Origin: Anaerostipes amylophilus
Lineage (GTDB): Bacteria; Bacillota; Clostridia; Lachnospirales; Lachnospiraceae
Length of the DNA: 27,918 nt
Direction: 5' to 3'
NCBI RefSeq assembly: GCF_025567365.1
Contig: NZ_JAOQJG010000011.1
Coordinates: 1-27,918 of the forward strand
In this document: positions 14,343 to 24,022 of the stretch, piece by piece
Layout of the letters: each line of letters opens with the position of its first letter
Numbering within the stretch: the stretch's first letter is position 1
Notes under the pieces: generated by a model
What the model was told of the DNA's origin: nothing
The model's input: only the letters and a program-made list of their open reading frames with translations
Databases searched by the model: none
Position numbers and translations under genes: made by a program

Positions 14343-15521
14343 TTATCTTCTTCTGCTCTTTAATAAGAACTCTGGAATGTTGATCTTTGTGCTTTCATGC
14401 TCAATCTCTTCCATCTCTGCTTCTGAAACATAGCTTGTCTGCTGTGATGTTTCTTCTGGCTGTTCTTCCATCACCTTTCCATTATGGATTGGCTGCCCTG
14501 AAAATGCTGGTGCCTGTTGCTGTGGAGCTGGTTTTGCTTTCTTTGTTGCTGCAAATCCAGTTCTTGCATTTCCTGTGATATCTCCTGATTTGATACCTGT
14601 TGCGATAATCGTTGCACTGATCTGGTCTCCAAAATCAGCATTAACTGTACCAAAGATCACGTTGACATCATCTCCAGCCTCATCCTTTAAGTATTCTACA
14701 GCCTGCTGCGCTTCTAACATTCCAACAGCACCTGCGAAGTTAACGATAACATCTGTCGCACCTGCAACCGTTGTTTCAAGCAATGGACTTTCCATCGCTG
14801 TCTTGATTGCTTCGAGTTCTTCGTCTGCAACACCCATACCGATATGCGCGATACCTTTGTCTCTCATAACTGTCTGGATATCTGCAAAATCGACATTGAT
14901 CAGTCCTGGGTTATAGATCATATCTGTAATTCCCTGTACACCCTGCTGTAATACTTCATCTGCTTTCTTCAGAGCATCTGGAATCGTTGTTCTCTTATCA
15001 CAGATCTGTAATAACTTATCGTTTGGAATGACGATCATTGTATCTACCTGATCCTGAAGACGGGCAATTCCTGACATTGCATTATTCATACGAGGTTTTC
15101 CTTCAAATGTAAATGGCTTTGTCACAACTCCGACTGTTAAGATTCCAAGACCTTTGGAAATCTCGGCAATGATCGGTGCTGCACCTGTACCAGTACCTCC
15201 ACCCATTCCACATGTTACAAATACCATATCAGATCCCTGAACCAGTTCTGTGATCTCTTCACGATTCTCTTCAACTGCCGCTTCCCCGATCTCAGGCTTT
15301 GCTCCTGCTCCAAGTCCCTTTGTCAGTTTCTCTCCGATCTGAATCTTTGTTTCTGCTTTACATAAAGATAAAGCCTGTCTATCTGTATTCACACCCACGA
15401 GTTCTACACCCTGGACATTCTCATCAACCATTCGGTTTACTGCATTGTTACCGGCTCCACCGACTCCTATTACTAAAATCCTTGCTTGTGTGTTCTCAAC
15501 ACTAGGCATAATCTCAACCAC
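14343..15521 (-). CDS. ftsZ: Cell division protein FtsZ
   Basis: 392 residues. The tubulin-like GTPase that forms the division ring at midcell. The nucleotide loop GGGTGTGA is at 107-114, and the synergy-loop residues N-x-D-x-x-D are in INVDFADIQ. A variable, Gln/Pro-rich linker (about 325-375) leads to the conserved C-terminal peptide INIPEFLLKSRRR, which binds FtsA, SepF or similar partners. The start is GTG at 15521, with AAGGAGG (15534-15528) 6 bases upstream; the first in-frame ATG (15509) is 18 bases away. It is the last gene of the cluster, separated from ftsQ by 90 bases with a promoter of its own. ftsA does not precede it. Confidence 0.97.
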   Translation of the reverse strand: MVEIMPSVENTQARILVIGVGGAGNNAVNRMVDENVQGVELVGVNTDRQALSLCKAETKIQIGEKLTKGLGAGAKPEIGEAAVEENREEITELVQGSDMVFVTCGMGGGTGTGAAPIIAEISKGLGILTVGVVTKPFTFEGKPRMNNAMSGIARLQDQVDTMIVIPNDKLLQICDKRTTIPDALKKADEVLQQGVQGITDMIYNPGLINVDFADIQTVMRDKGIAHIGMGVADEELEAIKTAMESPLLETTVAGATDVIVNFAGAVGMLEAQQAVEYLKDEAGDDVNVIFGTVNADFGDQISATIIATGIKSGDITGNARTGFAATKKAKPAPQQQAPAFSGQPIHNGKVMEEQPEETSQQTSYVSEAEMEEIEHESTKINIPEFLLKSRRR

Positions 15522-15586
15522 GTTGTTCCTCCTTCACGCCATCATCTATATATAATGACTTCCCTTAAATTCTGTACACTAATCTA

Positions 15587-15615
15587 ATGATACCTTTTTT
15601 ACTAAGTTTTTTCAA
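15587..15615 (-). promoter_or_regulatory. Internal promoter for ftsZ
   Basis: On the minus strand TTGAAA (15615-15610), a 17-base spacer and TATCAT (15592-15587). The -35 box overlaps the ftsQ stop codon and lies on one arm of a 9-bp inverted repeat (TTTTTCAAC 15608-15616 and GTTGAAAAA 15626-15634). The leader would be about 60 bases. Confidence 0.55.
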
Positions 15616-16382
15616 CTATTTTTTGGTTGAAAAATAGCAATTTTGCGGTCCTCACTAAAGTATCTCATGTCAATAGTTCCACTTTTCCCTTTTACTTTTT
15701 TCAGCATTCCTTTAAGCTCTGGTATTTTGATATCAATATCATTTTTGTCATAAAGATCTACTGTAATATTACCACTGATCAGCAACGCATTTCCATCATC
15801 TTTGATATGAATCTGATCAATTGGCAAATGATATTTGCTGATCGCTGTTGTTAATTCCAGCAGATATGAAAAAACTTTTTCATCCTTTACATCAATTTTT
15901 TTCTGCATCTGTAACTCATTATATTTTAGTCCTGTCACAAGCGGAACATTGTCATATTTTTTTTCATGACTTTCCAATGCATATCCATTTTTATCAAAAT
16001 AGACATACTTTCCGTTATACTGAAGGCAACCCGCTCTCTTCTTTTCTTTGACGTGGATCGTAATTGAATCCGGAGCATTAATGCTCACATAAATCGTATC
16101 CACAAACGGTAGAATCTTCGGTGTCGCAAATTTACATTTTAAATAATATCCAACTGAATTATTAATATATCCATTTTCTGCGATCGCTTTTCTTACTTCC
16201 GCTTGTGTATAATAACTCAATCCATCAATCTTTATTTTCTTTGTCTTACAGGTTCCTGCAATGACCAAAATTGAAAGTGGAATGCAAACAATGAAACCGA
16301 GTAAGATTTTCTTAAATGAAATTTTATGTACCTTATTTTTATTTTTATGTTCATCCATTCGAATGACATTGTTATCTTCCAT
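15612..16382 (-). CDS. ftsQ: Cell division protein FtsQ/DivIB
   Basis: 256 residues. A single-pass divisome protein: a short basic cytoplasmic tail, one membrane segment at about 25-45 (ILLGFIVCIPLSILVIAG) and an extracellular part. A POTRA-type domain (about 48-120) begins IKIDGLSYYTQAEVRKAIAENG. The second region (about 120-235) fits the FtsQ/DivIB fold (KRAGCLQYNGKYVYFDKNGYAL...VPLVTG). It stabilises FtsL and recruits the septal synthase. It starts 12 bases after ftsW. The site GAGGTG (16390-16385) is very close to the ATG, so translation may be modest or coupled. Confidence 0.9.
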   Translation of the reverse strand: MEDNNVIRMDEHKNKNKVHKISFKKILLGFIVCIPLSILVIAGTCKTKKIKIDGLSYYTQAEVRKAIAENGYINNSVGYYLKCKFATPKILPFVDTIYVSINAPDSITIHVKEKKRAGCLQYNGKYVYFDKNGYALESHEKKYDNVPLVTGLKYNELQMQKKIDVKDEKVFSYLLELTTAISKYHLPIDQIHIKDDGNALLISGNITVDLYDKNDIDIKIPELKGMLKKVKGKSGTIDMRYFSEDRKIAIFQPKNS

Positions 16383-16394
16383 AGCACCTCATCC

Positions 16395-17519
16395 TTATCC
16401 TAAATGAATTCGTCTAGATACTGATAATACAATTCCCATCTCAATCATTGTTGAAAAGATTGATGATCCTCCATAACTAATGAATGGAAGCGGAATTCCT
16501 GTTGGCGGAATCGTATTGGTTACTACTGCAATATTTACAAACACCTGCATTGCAATATGCGTTATAACTCCAATTACCAGCAAAGATCCTAATAATTCAT
16601 CTGCATTCATTGCGATCAACAACATTCTCCAAATCAACGCTGCAAAAACGAGAATCAAACAAACTGCTCCAAACAATCCTAATTCTTCACAAATGATAGA
16701 AAATATCATATCATTATGTGATTCAGGAATAAATCCCATCTTCTGCATGCTTTGTCCCAGTCCTTTCCCAAAAATTCCTCCTGAACCAATCGCATACAAC
16801 GCCTGCATCGTCTGAAATCCTTTCTTATGAGTCTCTGGATGCAGCCAAATCTGAAATCTCTCGTTTCGATAACTATTAGCAGTCATAAGATAAACGACTA
16901 TCCCTGCCATAAACGCAACCGCAGTTATGATCAATTCTTTCGTCCTTTGGCTTACCACAAAAGTCATGATTCCAACCATAGCACATATAACAAGTCCTGT
17001 ACTTAAATTCTGATATGTGACTAATCCAATGACCGGTATCGTTGGAACTAAAATCTTTGCATGATCACCAAGCGTTTTCAATTTATGTTGTGATGCATTG
17101 ATCGCTAATTCATTCGCCATATAAATGATAAGCAAAAACTTGCAAAATTCTGATGGCTGTATCTGGAATCCTGCAATGCTGATCCATCGTACAGACCCTT
17201 TTTTTGCTGCCCCTACCAATAATACCACGATCATAGAAAAAGTAGCTATTCCAAGACAAAGAAATGCTGGTTTATGTCCTTTTATAATTCTATAATCTGC
17301 CCTGGAAATCAAAAATATAGCAATCGCACCTCCAAGCACAACAAGCCCTTGCTTCAATACCCATTTATACGAATTTCCATATGTCATCATACTTTTATAT
17401 GAACTTGTGCTGTAAATCATGACCATACCAAAACATATCAGAAATATCACAAGAAACAACGTTGGATAATCAAAATATGTCTTGCCTGCCATATATTTTT
17501 TTTTGATGCGGTTTGACAC
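16395..17519 (-). CDS. ftsW: SEDS-family peptidoglycan glycosyltransferase FtsW (or SpoVE-like)
   Basis: 374 residues with about ten hydrophobic segments. SEDS proteins polymerise lipid II into glycan strands together with a class B PBP. The family signature PPTGIPLPFISYGGSS is near the C-terminus, and QIQPSEFCKFLLIIY is in the middle. I accept the GTG at 17519, with AAGGAG (17535-17530) 10 bases upstream inside the end of murD. The gap to murD is 4 bases, so translation is probably coupled. By position in a Firmicute dcw cluster it could be FtsW or the sporulation paralogue SpoVE; sequence alone does not decide. Confidence 0.93.
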   Translation of the reverse strand: MSNRIKKKYMAGKTYFDYPTLFLVIFLICFGMVMIYSTSSYKSMMTYGNSYKWVLKQGLVVLGGAIAIFLISRADYRIIKGHKPAFLCLGIATFSMIVVLLVGAAKKGSVRWISIAGFQIQPSEFCKFLLIIYMANELAINASQHKLKTLGDHAKILVPTIPVIGLVTYQNLSTGLVICAMVGIMTFVVSQRTKELIITAVAFMAGIVVYLMTANSYRNERFQIWLHPETHKKGFQTMQALYAIGSGGIFGKGLGQSMQKMGFIPESHNDMIFSIICEELGLFGAVCLILVFAALIWRMLLIAMNADELLGSLLVIGVITHIAMQVFVNIAVVTNTIPPTGIPLPFISYGGSSIFSTMIEMGIVLSVSRRIHLG

Positions 17520-17523
17520 TTTT

Positions 17524-18888
17524 CTAGTTCTCCTTTAATTTTCTGACACAGTCTTTAAAGATATCTCCTCTGACTTCATAGTTCGGGAACATTCCCCAGC
17601 TTGCACATGCTGGTGATAATAATACAGCATCTCCATCCTGTGCTTTTTCTGCAATATAAGAAACTGCATCTTCCATAGAATCTACAAATTTAATCTTATC
17701 AAATCCATGTGCTTTTGCACATTCCGCAATCTTTGGTGCTGTCACACCCATTAAGATCAGCTCTTTTACCTTACCATCAAACGCTTCGATCCATTCATCA
17801 TATGTGGATTTTTTATCATATCCTCCACCGATCAACCATGTTGGGCGATTCATTGCTTTAATTCCTTTGATCGCAGCATCAGGGTTCGTTCCTTTAGAAT
17901 CATTATAGTATGCAACACCATTTACTGTATCTACATATTCGATACGATGTTCTACACCTTTAAATCTCTTAATTCCTTCTTTGATATAAGAAACAGGAAC
18001 TCCCATAGAATATGAAACTGCAATCGCTGCTAAAATATTCTCATAATTATGATCACCTAAAAGATTTACATCATCTAATGTACAGACAACCTGTCTATCA
18101 CTTCCTTCTTCGATCACAAAAGCATCATCTTCCATAAATACTCCTTCTTTTATCTTATGATGAAGGCTGAAAAATAGAACTTTGCCATTTGCTCTTGTCG
18201 CCATATCTCTTGTTGTATCATCTTCGTAATTTAATACCATAATTTGATCTTTTGTCTGATTCTTTCCAATAGATTCTTTTGTCTTTGCATAAACCTCTAC
18301 TGTTCCATGACGATCTAAATGATCTGGTGTGATGTTTAATACTGCACATACATCTGGCTTAAAATCAACGATCGTTTCTAACTGGAAACTGCTGATCTCT
18401 GCAGTTATCACACTATTTTCTTGTGTATCTAGTGCTACACTTGTATATGGAATTCCAATATTTCCCACAACAAAGCTGCTCTCATAGTATCCTTTCATGA
18501 TCTCTCCTGTAAGAGCTGTTGTTGTTGTCTTTCCGTTTGTTCCTGTGATTGCTGCAATCTTTCCTTTTGATGCCTGATATGCTAACTCAATCTCGCTCCA
18601 AACTGGTTTCTCCTGATCATAAAACATCTGAGCGATCGGTGCATTTACTGAAATTCCAGGACTTAACACTAAAAGATCATATTTTTCTATATCTTCTTTT
18701 GTGATATTTCCAAGAACTAATGAAATTTCTTTCTTTTCATATAGTTTTTCAAATAAAGCTTCCTTATCAAGTTCTTCATTTCCATCATAAAGACTCACAT
18801 CTGCACCTGTCTTTAAAAGAAGGTTTACAGAACCTATTCCACTTTTTCCTGCTCCTGCTACCAAAAATTTCTTACTTGTATCTATCAT
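17524..18888 (-). CDS. murD: UDP-N-acetylmuramoyl-L-alanine--D-glutamate ligase
   Basis: 454 residues. It adds D-glutamate to UDP-MurNAc-L-Ala in the cytoplasm, using ATP. The N-terminal domain starts VAGAGKSGIGS. The Mur-ligase ATP loop GTNGKTTT is at 116-123, followed by the NITPDHLDRHGT motif, the NILAAIAVSYSMG motif, HRIEYV and YYNDSKGTNPDA, and finally LLSPACASWGMFPNYEVRG. AAGGAG (18900-18895) lies 6 bases before the ATG. It follows mraY by 13 bases. Confidence 0.97.
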   Translation of the reverse strand: MIDTSKKFLVAGAGKSGIGSVNLLLKTGADVSLYDGNEELDKEALFEKLYEKKEISLVLGNITKEDIEKYDLLVLSPGISVNAPIAQMFYDQEKPVWSEIELAYQASKGKIAAITGTNGKTTTTALTGEIMKGYYESSFVVGNIGIPYTSVALDTQENSVITAEISSFQLETIVDFKPDVCAVLNITPDHLDRHGTVEVYAKTKESIGKNQTKDQIMVLNYEDDTTRDMATRANGKVLFFSLHHKIKEGVFMEDDAFVIEEGSDRQVVCTLDDVNLLGDHNYENILAAIAVSYSMGVPVSYIKEGIKRFKGVEHRIEYVDTVNGVAYYNDSKGTNPDAAIKGIKAMNRPTWLIGGGYDKKSTYDEWIEAFDGKVKELILMGVTAPKIAECAKAHGFDKIKFVDSMEDAVSYIAEKAQDGDAVLLSPACASWGMFPNYEVRGDIFKDCVRKLKEN

Positions 18889-18901
18889 TTTTTTCTCCTT
18901 A

Positions 18902-19873
18902 CTAAATCGCTACCAGTCCGATCAGGCAACAAACTGCCGTGGTGATTGCAAAGATTGCTACAACCTTCGTCTCTGGCCATCCTGACAATTCAAAATGATG
19001 ATGGATCGGTGCCATTTTAAATAATCTTTTTCCTTTTGTAGCTTTAAAATATCCAACTTGCAGCATCACTGATAATACTTCAACCATATAAATCAACGCT
19101 ACGATCGGGATAAACAGCGGCAAATGCAATATAAGTGCGGTTGCCGCTACAAATCCCCCAAGTGCAAGCGAGCCTGTGTCTCCCATAAACACTCTCGCTG
19201 GATATACATTAAATACTAAAAAACCAAGCAATGAACCAACGGTCGCACATGAGATCGGCCAGATTCCGGCCGACATGCCATCCTGCTGCATTCCAAGAGC
19301 TGCTACCGTAAAGTATGTTGCGATCAACACCGTAACACTTGATGCAAGCCCATCTAGTCCATCTGTAAAGTTAGCACCATTGACTGTGCCTAACAAAATA
19401 ATAAAGACCGCTGGTACAAAAAATGCTCCAAGGTTTAAATATTTTCCATGTGTAAAAGGGATCAGCATCGAAGTTCCAATCTCTGTATAATTGATCAGAT
19501 AATATGCAAAAATTCCTGTGACTATGATCTGTCCAAGCATCTTCTGCCATGCATGAAGTCCCAGATTTCTTTTCATAACTACCTTGATATAATCGTCAAT
19601 AAAACCGATAAATCCAAATCCCAATGTTACAAACAATACTGGAATGATCATAGGATATCTTCTTACATAAAATAACGATGCAATTACTATCCCTAATAAA
19701 ATGATCAGTCCTCCCATTGTTGGAGTTCCTGATTTCTTCAAGTGTGATTCGGGTCCTTCTCCCCGGATAAACTGACCGAATTTTAATTTGTGTAAATACC
19801 TGATCATCATCGGACTTAATAATACGCTGACAAAAAAGGCAATTAAAACCGGCTTTACAATACCATAATTCAT
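18902..19873 (-). CDS. mraY: Phospho-N-acetylmuramoyl-pentapeptide-transferase
   Basis: 323 residues with about ten membrane segments. It makes lipid I by transferring phospho-MurNAc-pentapeptide to undecaprenyl phosphate. Family blocks include KSGTPTMGGLIIL, GFIDDYIKV with its Asp pair, NFTDGLDGLASS, MGDTGSLALGG and the C-terminal IHHHFELSGWPE. GAGGTG (19884-19879) lies 5 bases before the ATG. murE and murF, which often flank it in Bacillus, are absent. Confidence 0.97.
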   Translation of the reverse strand: MNYGIVKPVLIAFFVSVLLSPMMIRYLHKLKFGQFIRGEGPESHLKKSGTPTMGGLIILLGIVIASLFYVRRYPMIIPVLFVTLGFGFIGFIDDYIKVVMKRNLGLHAWQKMLGQIIVTGIFAYYLINYTEIGTSMLIPFTHGKYLNLGAFFVPAVFIILLGTVNGANFTDGLDGLASSVTVLIATYFTVAALGMQQDGMSAGIWPISCATVGSLLGFLVFNVYPARVFMGDTGSLALGGFVAATALILHLPLFIPIVALIYMVEVLSVMLQVGYFKATKGKRLFKMAPIHHHFELSGWPETKVVAIFAITTAVCCLIGLVAI

Positions 19874-19901
19874 GTCGCCACCTCATTTGTTTTCATCCTG
19901 T

Positions 19902-21638
19902 CTACGGTTCTTTTTTATCTGGCGTATATTCCTTATAAATTCCCATATATGGAAGTGCAACCTTAAACACACTTTTCATCACGGGTGCTGCGATCGTTCC
20001 TCCATAATATGTTCCATAAGGTTCATCGATCAGTACAATACCGATGATCGTAGGGTTCTTTGCTTTCGCAAATCCTAAAAACGAAGAAATATACTTTCCA
20101 TTTCCTCGCGGAAGTTTCTCACTTGTCGCTGTCTTTCCTCCAATTGAAAATCCTTCAATCTTGCAGTTTTTACCAGATCCATCTGAGACAACTGCTTCTA
20201 AAAGCTCTTTCATCGTCTCAGAGGTTTCTTTCTTAATAACATGTTTCTTTGTCTTATAAGTAAAAAACTTCTGTTTTGTTCCATCTTGTGTCTGAAGATA
20301 TACTCCAAAATGTGGAGTGACAAGTTTGCCTCCATTGATCACTGCACTGACTGCTCTTAAAAGTTGTAATGGCGTGATCTGGATTGACTGCCCAAATGAC
20401 ATTGTGGCAAGTTCTACCGCCCCGACATTTTTCTTCTGATGCATGATCGAGGATGCTTCCCCGGCAAGATCAATTCCTGTTTTTTCAAATAAACCAAGCT
20501 TCTTGAAAGTCTGATACATTCCATCAACACCAACCCTCGCTCCAACATCCATAAATACTGGATTGCAAGAATTCATAACACCTTCTTTGAAAGTCTCACT
20601 TCCATGTCCTCCGACTTTATGACATCGTATCTTACGATCCTCGACAATGCGGAAACCTGAGCAGTTAAAATGATCATTTACCTGTACTTTGGAAAGTTCA
20701 AGTCCTGCTGTTGCCGTTATAATCTTAAATACAGAGCCTGGCTCATAAGTATCATTTAAGCAGGAATTTCTCCATTTCTTATTCAGATACTCTTGTTGTT
20801 TTTTGCTATTCTTTGCTCTCTTTTGAGCTGACAGTGAAAATGGTTTATTCAGATTATACTCTGGTTCATTTACCATTGCATAAATCTCCCCATTCTGAGG
20901 ATTCATAAGGATCATAGATACCTGTTTCGCCTTCTTCTCTTTTTTTACCTTCCTGCATGCCTGTACTGCATAATTCTGCAGATTGACATCCAAAGATGTA
21001 TAAAGATCATTTCCCGAAACCGGCTCTTCCCTTTCCTCATATGCACCATCAATCTCCACACCTTTGCCATCGGTGAGTGTCCGGATCCTTCCAGTTTTTC
21101 CTTTCAAATACTTGTCATAAAAAACTTCTAATCCCAGAATTCCCTGATTATCTCCACCTGTAAATCCAAGGACTTTCGATGCTAGTTTGTCATATGGATA
21201 AACTCTTTTGTAATCTTCATCCACTTTAATCCCCTCAAGTTTATATCTCCTGATGCGATCAGCGATGCTTTTTTCTACATTACTTTTAATTTTTTCCCTT
21301 ACTGAATTTTTATATACTTTTTTTCTGATCAAAGATTCATCGATCAGAAGATTCTCAGATAATATTTTAATTACTTTTTCCCTGTCTGTTATCTGAGAAT
21401 AAATCACAGAGATCGAGTAGACTGCCTTATTTGAAGCAATATTTACACCATTCCTGTCGTAAATATTGCCTCTTGGTGCCTTGATCTCCCGGTCTCTTTG
21501 GTGCAGGTTTTTGGCTAAGCTTAAATATTTATCCGCTTGAGCGATCATTACATAAGAAAGCCTTATCGTTACAACCAAAAACCCTGTGAAAACCATGCTC
21601 ACAACAAGCAAAAGTCTTTTCTTTGCTTTCGTTCTCAT
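19902..21638 (-). CDS. spoVD: Class B penicillin-binding protein, SpoVD-type transpeptidase
   Basis: 578 residues from the ATG at 21638, chosen because GAGG (21651-21648) is 9 bases upstream; the frame also has GTG at 21653, without a site. One membrane anchor (about 8-30) precedes a PBP dimerisation domain and a transpeptidase domain. Active-site motifs are SVFK (Ser302, Lys305), SCN (357-359) and KTA (502-504) in GGKTATSEK, where most family members have KTG. It cross-links peptide stems, and its place after the first PBP matches the Bacillus pbpB-spoVD order. No C-terminal PASTA domain is present, unlike B. subtilis SpoVD. Whether it serves sporulation, division or both cannot be told from sequence. 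Confidence 0.88.
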   Translation of the reverse strand: MRTKAKKRLLLVVSMVFTGFLVVTIRLSYVMIAQADKYLSLAKNLHQRDREIKAPRGNIYDRNGVNIASNKAVYSISVIYSQITDREKVIKILSENLLIDESLIRKKVYKNSVREKIKSNVEKSIADRIRRYKLEGIKVDEDYKRVYPYDKLASKVLGFTGGDNQGILGLEVFYDKYLKGKTGRIRTLTDGKGVEIDGAYEEREEPVSGNDLYTSLDVNLQNYAVQACRKVKKEKKAKQVSMILMNPQNGEIYAMVNEPEYNLNKPFSLSAQKRAKNSKKQQEYLNKKWRNSCLNDTYEPGSVFKIITATAGLELSKVQVNDHFNCSGFRIVEDRKIRCHKVGGHGSETFKEGVMNSCNPVFMDVGARVGVDGMYQTFKKLGLFEKTGIDLAGEASSIMHQKKNVGAVELATMSFGQSIQITPLQLLRAVSAVINGGKLVTPHFGVYLQTQDGTKQKFFTYKTKKHVIKKETSETMKELLEAVVSDGSGKNCKIEGFSIGGKTATSEKLPRGNGKYISSFLGFAKAKNPTIIGIVLIDEPYGTYYGGTIAAPVMKSVFKVALPYMGIYKEYTPDKKEP

Positions 21639-21691
21639 CTCCATAATCCTCACTTTATTATTAATAAGGTTATGAAGAAAATTTTTCTATA

Positions 21692-23518
21692 TTACTTTTT
21701 GTTGCTTTTTGGAACATTTAGTTCTTTTAATGAACCCTTTAATACGTTCTTAGCAACCTCCACTGCAAGTCCTGTATTTGTCTGAGATTCTTTTTGAATC
21801 TCATCGATCACAACATATACAAGTACCTGTGGATTCTCAGCTGGTGCAAATCCACAAAATGATACAATGTATGTTCCTGCACTTCTTGGTATCTTCTGTG
21901 CCGTACCAGTCTTTCCTCCTGCCGAATAATCTTTCATCTTCGCTTTTGTTCCAGTTCCTGATTCTACGGTTTCTTTCATGTATTTTTTTAATTTATCTGA
22001 AGTTTCCTTAGAAACAGTCTGTTTTACCATTGTAGGTTCTATATTACTTACAACTTCTCCAGAACTGCTTCTTAACTGTTTCACAACATGTGGTTTGTAG
22101 TAATATCCACCATTGATCAATGAGCTGAAAGCACTGGCCATCTGAATCATAGAACAGTTAAATGACTGTCCAAAAGAACTTGTTGCAAGGTCTGCTGCTG
22201 TCATATCTTTCGCATCATGAAGCAGTGATGCTGTCTGTGCTTCTCCTGGAAGATCGATTCCTGTTTTCTTTCCAAAATTAAAATTTCTCTGATATTTTGC
22301 AAATACATTCTTTCCTTCTTTCTCTGCAATCTGCATCAGAGCATCATTACAGGAAAGTGAAATACTTTGTGACAATGTGATCAGCCCATGTCCATTTCTG
22401 TGAGAACAATGGATCGTATGTGGACCTACTTTCTGATAGCCGTCACAGTAAAATGTTTCATTTCCTTTTAAGATTCCTTCTTCCAATCCTGCTGCCACAG
22501 TAAATGGCTTATAAGTGGATCCTGGTTCAAACGCATTGGAAACAATTGGATTCTTCCAAATCTCATTGAAAGCTTTTGTCTTTTGTTTCTCACTCATATT
22601 ATTAATCTGGCTCTGTGAGTATTTCTTCAGCAGATTTTTGTCATCTCTTGGGCTTTCCGGATTATAAGACGTAGAATTAGCCATAGCATAAATCTCTCCG
22701 TTATTTGGATTCATAACAAGAATACTGCTTCCTTTACTGCCATATTTTTTTTCAAATTTAGCGAGCTCTTTTTCTGCCAGCTTCTGAATATTAGAATCAA
22801 GTGTTGATACTACTGTCTGTCCATTTTCTGGTTCTACAATTGAATTATCCTGTTCCAGTTCCTCATTAAGATATTTGTATTTTCTTCCATTCACTCCAGA
22901 GAGTGTACTGTTATAATACTGCTCAATACCTCCTGTTCCGATCGTTCCATCAGAAACAAATCCGATCATCTGACTTGCCAATGACTGGTTTGGATAACGG
23001 CGTTTGTATTTCTCACTAAATACAATTCCTGAGACATTATCTGCCTTATCAGAAGCAATAAAATCCTTAAGATCAGCAATATCACTATAGGCAAGTTCAT
23101 CTTTATACACAGAATAATATGAATTCTTATGTTTTTTTATAAATTTTAATAATTCATCTTTATCGATCTTCATATATTTATGAAGTGCATTGATCGTTTC
23201 TTTCTGTATCTTATCAGATCTTAGAATATTTTTTGGCTCTAAGATCAATGTATACATTTTCTGACTTGTTGCCAATATATTTCCATCACGATCCAGAATA
23301 TCCCCCCTCTTATAAGGAAGTGTTTCACTGGAATAATTCTGCTGTGACAAAACCTGTCTCTTATAAATATTATTCTTAAAAACACTGAAATAGACAAGTC
23401 TTCCGATCAAAATAACAAAAAGAAGTGCTATGAAAGCACACGCAAAGATCGTACGTTTTTTCATAGCATTGTTTAATCGTCTGATTGGTTTTCTTCTTCT
23501 CTTCTTCAAGTCAACCAC
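21692..23518 (-). CDS. ftsI: Class B penicillin-binding protein, FtsI/Pbp2B-type septal transpeptidase
   Basis: 608 residues from the GTG at 23518. A basic N-terminal tail and one membrane anchor (about 22-45) precede the PBP dimer domain (about 65-230) and the transpeptidase domain. Motifs are STYK (Ser334, Lys337), SCN (389-391) and KTG (535-537) in GGKTGTAQ. It cross-links septal peptidoglycan with FtsW. There is no C-terminal PASTA repeat. The start is uncertain. GAGGTG (23521-23516) overlaps the GTG, but is 6 bases before an in-frame TTG at 23509. The TTG start (605 residues) may therefore be the real one. It begins 3 bases after ftsL and 53 bases precede the next PBP gene. Confidence 0.93.
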   Translation of the reverse strand: MVDLKKRRRKPIRRLNNAMKKRTIFACAFIALLFVILIGRLVYFSVFKNNIYKRQVLSQQNYSSETLPYKRGDILDRDGNILATSQKMYTLILEPKNILRSDKIQKETINALHKYMKIDKDELLKFIKKHKNSYYSVYKDELAYSDIADLKDFIASDKADNVSGIVFSEKYKRRYPNQSLASQMIGFVSDGTIGTGGIEQYYNSTLSGVNGRKYKYLNEELEQDNSIVEPENGQTVVSTLDSNIQKLAEKELAKFEKKYGSKGSSILVMNPNNGEIYAMANSTSYNPESPRDDKNLLKKYSQSQINNMSEKQKTKAFNEIWKNPIVSNAFEPGSTYKPFTVAAGLEEGILKGNETFYCDGYQKVGPHTIHCSHRNGHGLITLSQSISLSCNDALMQIAEKEGKNVFAKYQRNFNFGKKTGIDLPGEAQTASLLHDAKDMTAADLATSSFGQSFNCSMIQMASAFSSLINGGYYYKPHVVKQLRSSSGEVVSNIEPTMVKQTVSKETSDKLKKYMKETVESGTGTKAKMKDYSAGGKTGTAQKIPRSAGTYIVSFCGFAPAENPQVLVYVVIDEIQKESQTNTGLAVEVAKNVLKGSLKELNVPKSNKK

Positions 23519-23521
23519 CTC

Positions 23522-24007
23522 TTAGTCTGCATTTGGTATCTTTCCATACTGCCGTATATATTCAGCATCCTGACTCTCATAACGGAGAATATGGCTTGCA
23601 TCTGGTTTGCTCATTCCATATTTCTTTGCAGCTGTCTCAATCGTATCAAATTTGATACTCTGTTCGATTTCTAAATTCATATCCTCATTCTCTACTTGTA
23701 ATGTATTAAGCTGTGTCTTTGAATCAGAAAGAACTGATTTCTGCTTCATAAACTGTGCACGCTCTGACAGATAAAAAAAACTCATTGCTGCGATCACACA
23801 GATTCCTGCAACCAATACCTTGATAAATGCAAGATCAATAGATTGCACTCTTTTCTGATTCTGTTTGGTCTGCGGTGTTGTCTGTATTTTTCTTCTTGGT
23901 CTTTGTTTTCTCTCTGGTTGTGTGCTTGCCGGCTGTGTGCTGGCTTCAATCTTCCTCGCTGTATTGCCATATATCATATTATAACGTTCTTGTCTTGTCT
24001 TATCCAT
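23522..24007 (-). CDS. ftsL: FtsL-like divisome protein
   Basis: 161 residues. A long, basic, Gln/Thr/Pro-rich cytoplasmic tail (1-58, with ASTQP twice in a row at 22-31) is followed by one membrane segment (about 59-80) and a coiled coil (about 84-120, LSDSKTQLNTLQVENEDMNLEIEQS). The end has the FtsL-like IETAAKKYGMSKP. Small size, topology and position between rsmH and the first PBP identify it; sequence similarity across FtsL proteins is low. AGGGAG (24020-24015) lies 7 bases before the ATG. It links FtsQ with the FtsI-FtsW pair at the septum. Confidence 0.85.
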   Translation of the reverse strand: MDKTRQERYNMIYGNTARKIEASTQPASTQPERKQRPRRKIQTTPQTKQNQKRVQSIDLAFIKVLVAGICVIAAMSFFYLSERAQFMKQKSVLSDSKTQLNTLQVENEDMNLEIEQSIKFDTIETAAKKYGMSKPDASHILRYESQDAEYIRQYGKIPNAD

Positions 24008-24022
24008 TGATCTTCTCCCTCT

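Noticed and set aside
14575..14916. 113-codon open frame opposite ftsZ
   Set aside because: Lies wholly within the conserved ftsZ gene on the other strand; composition follows from ftsZ codon bias.
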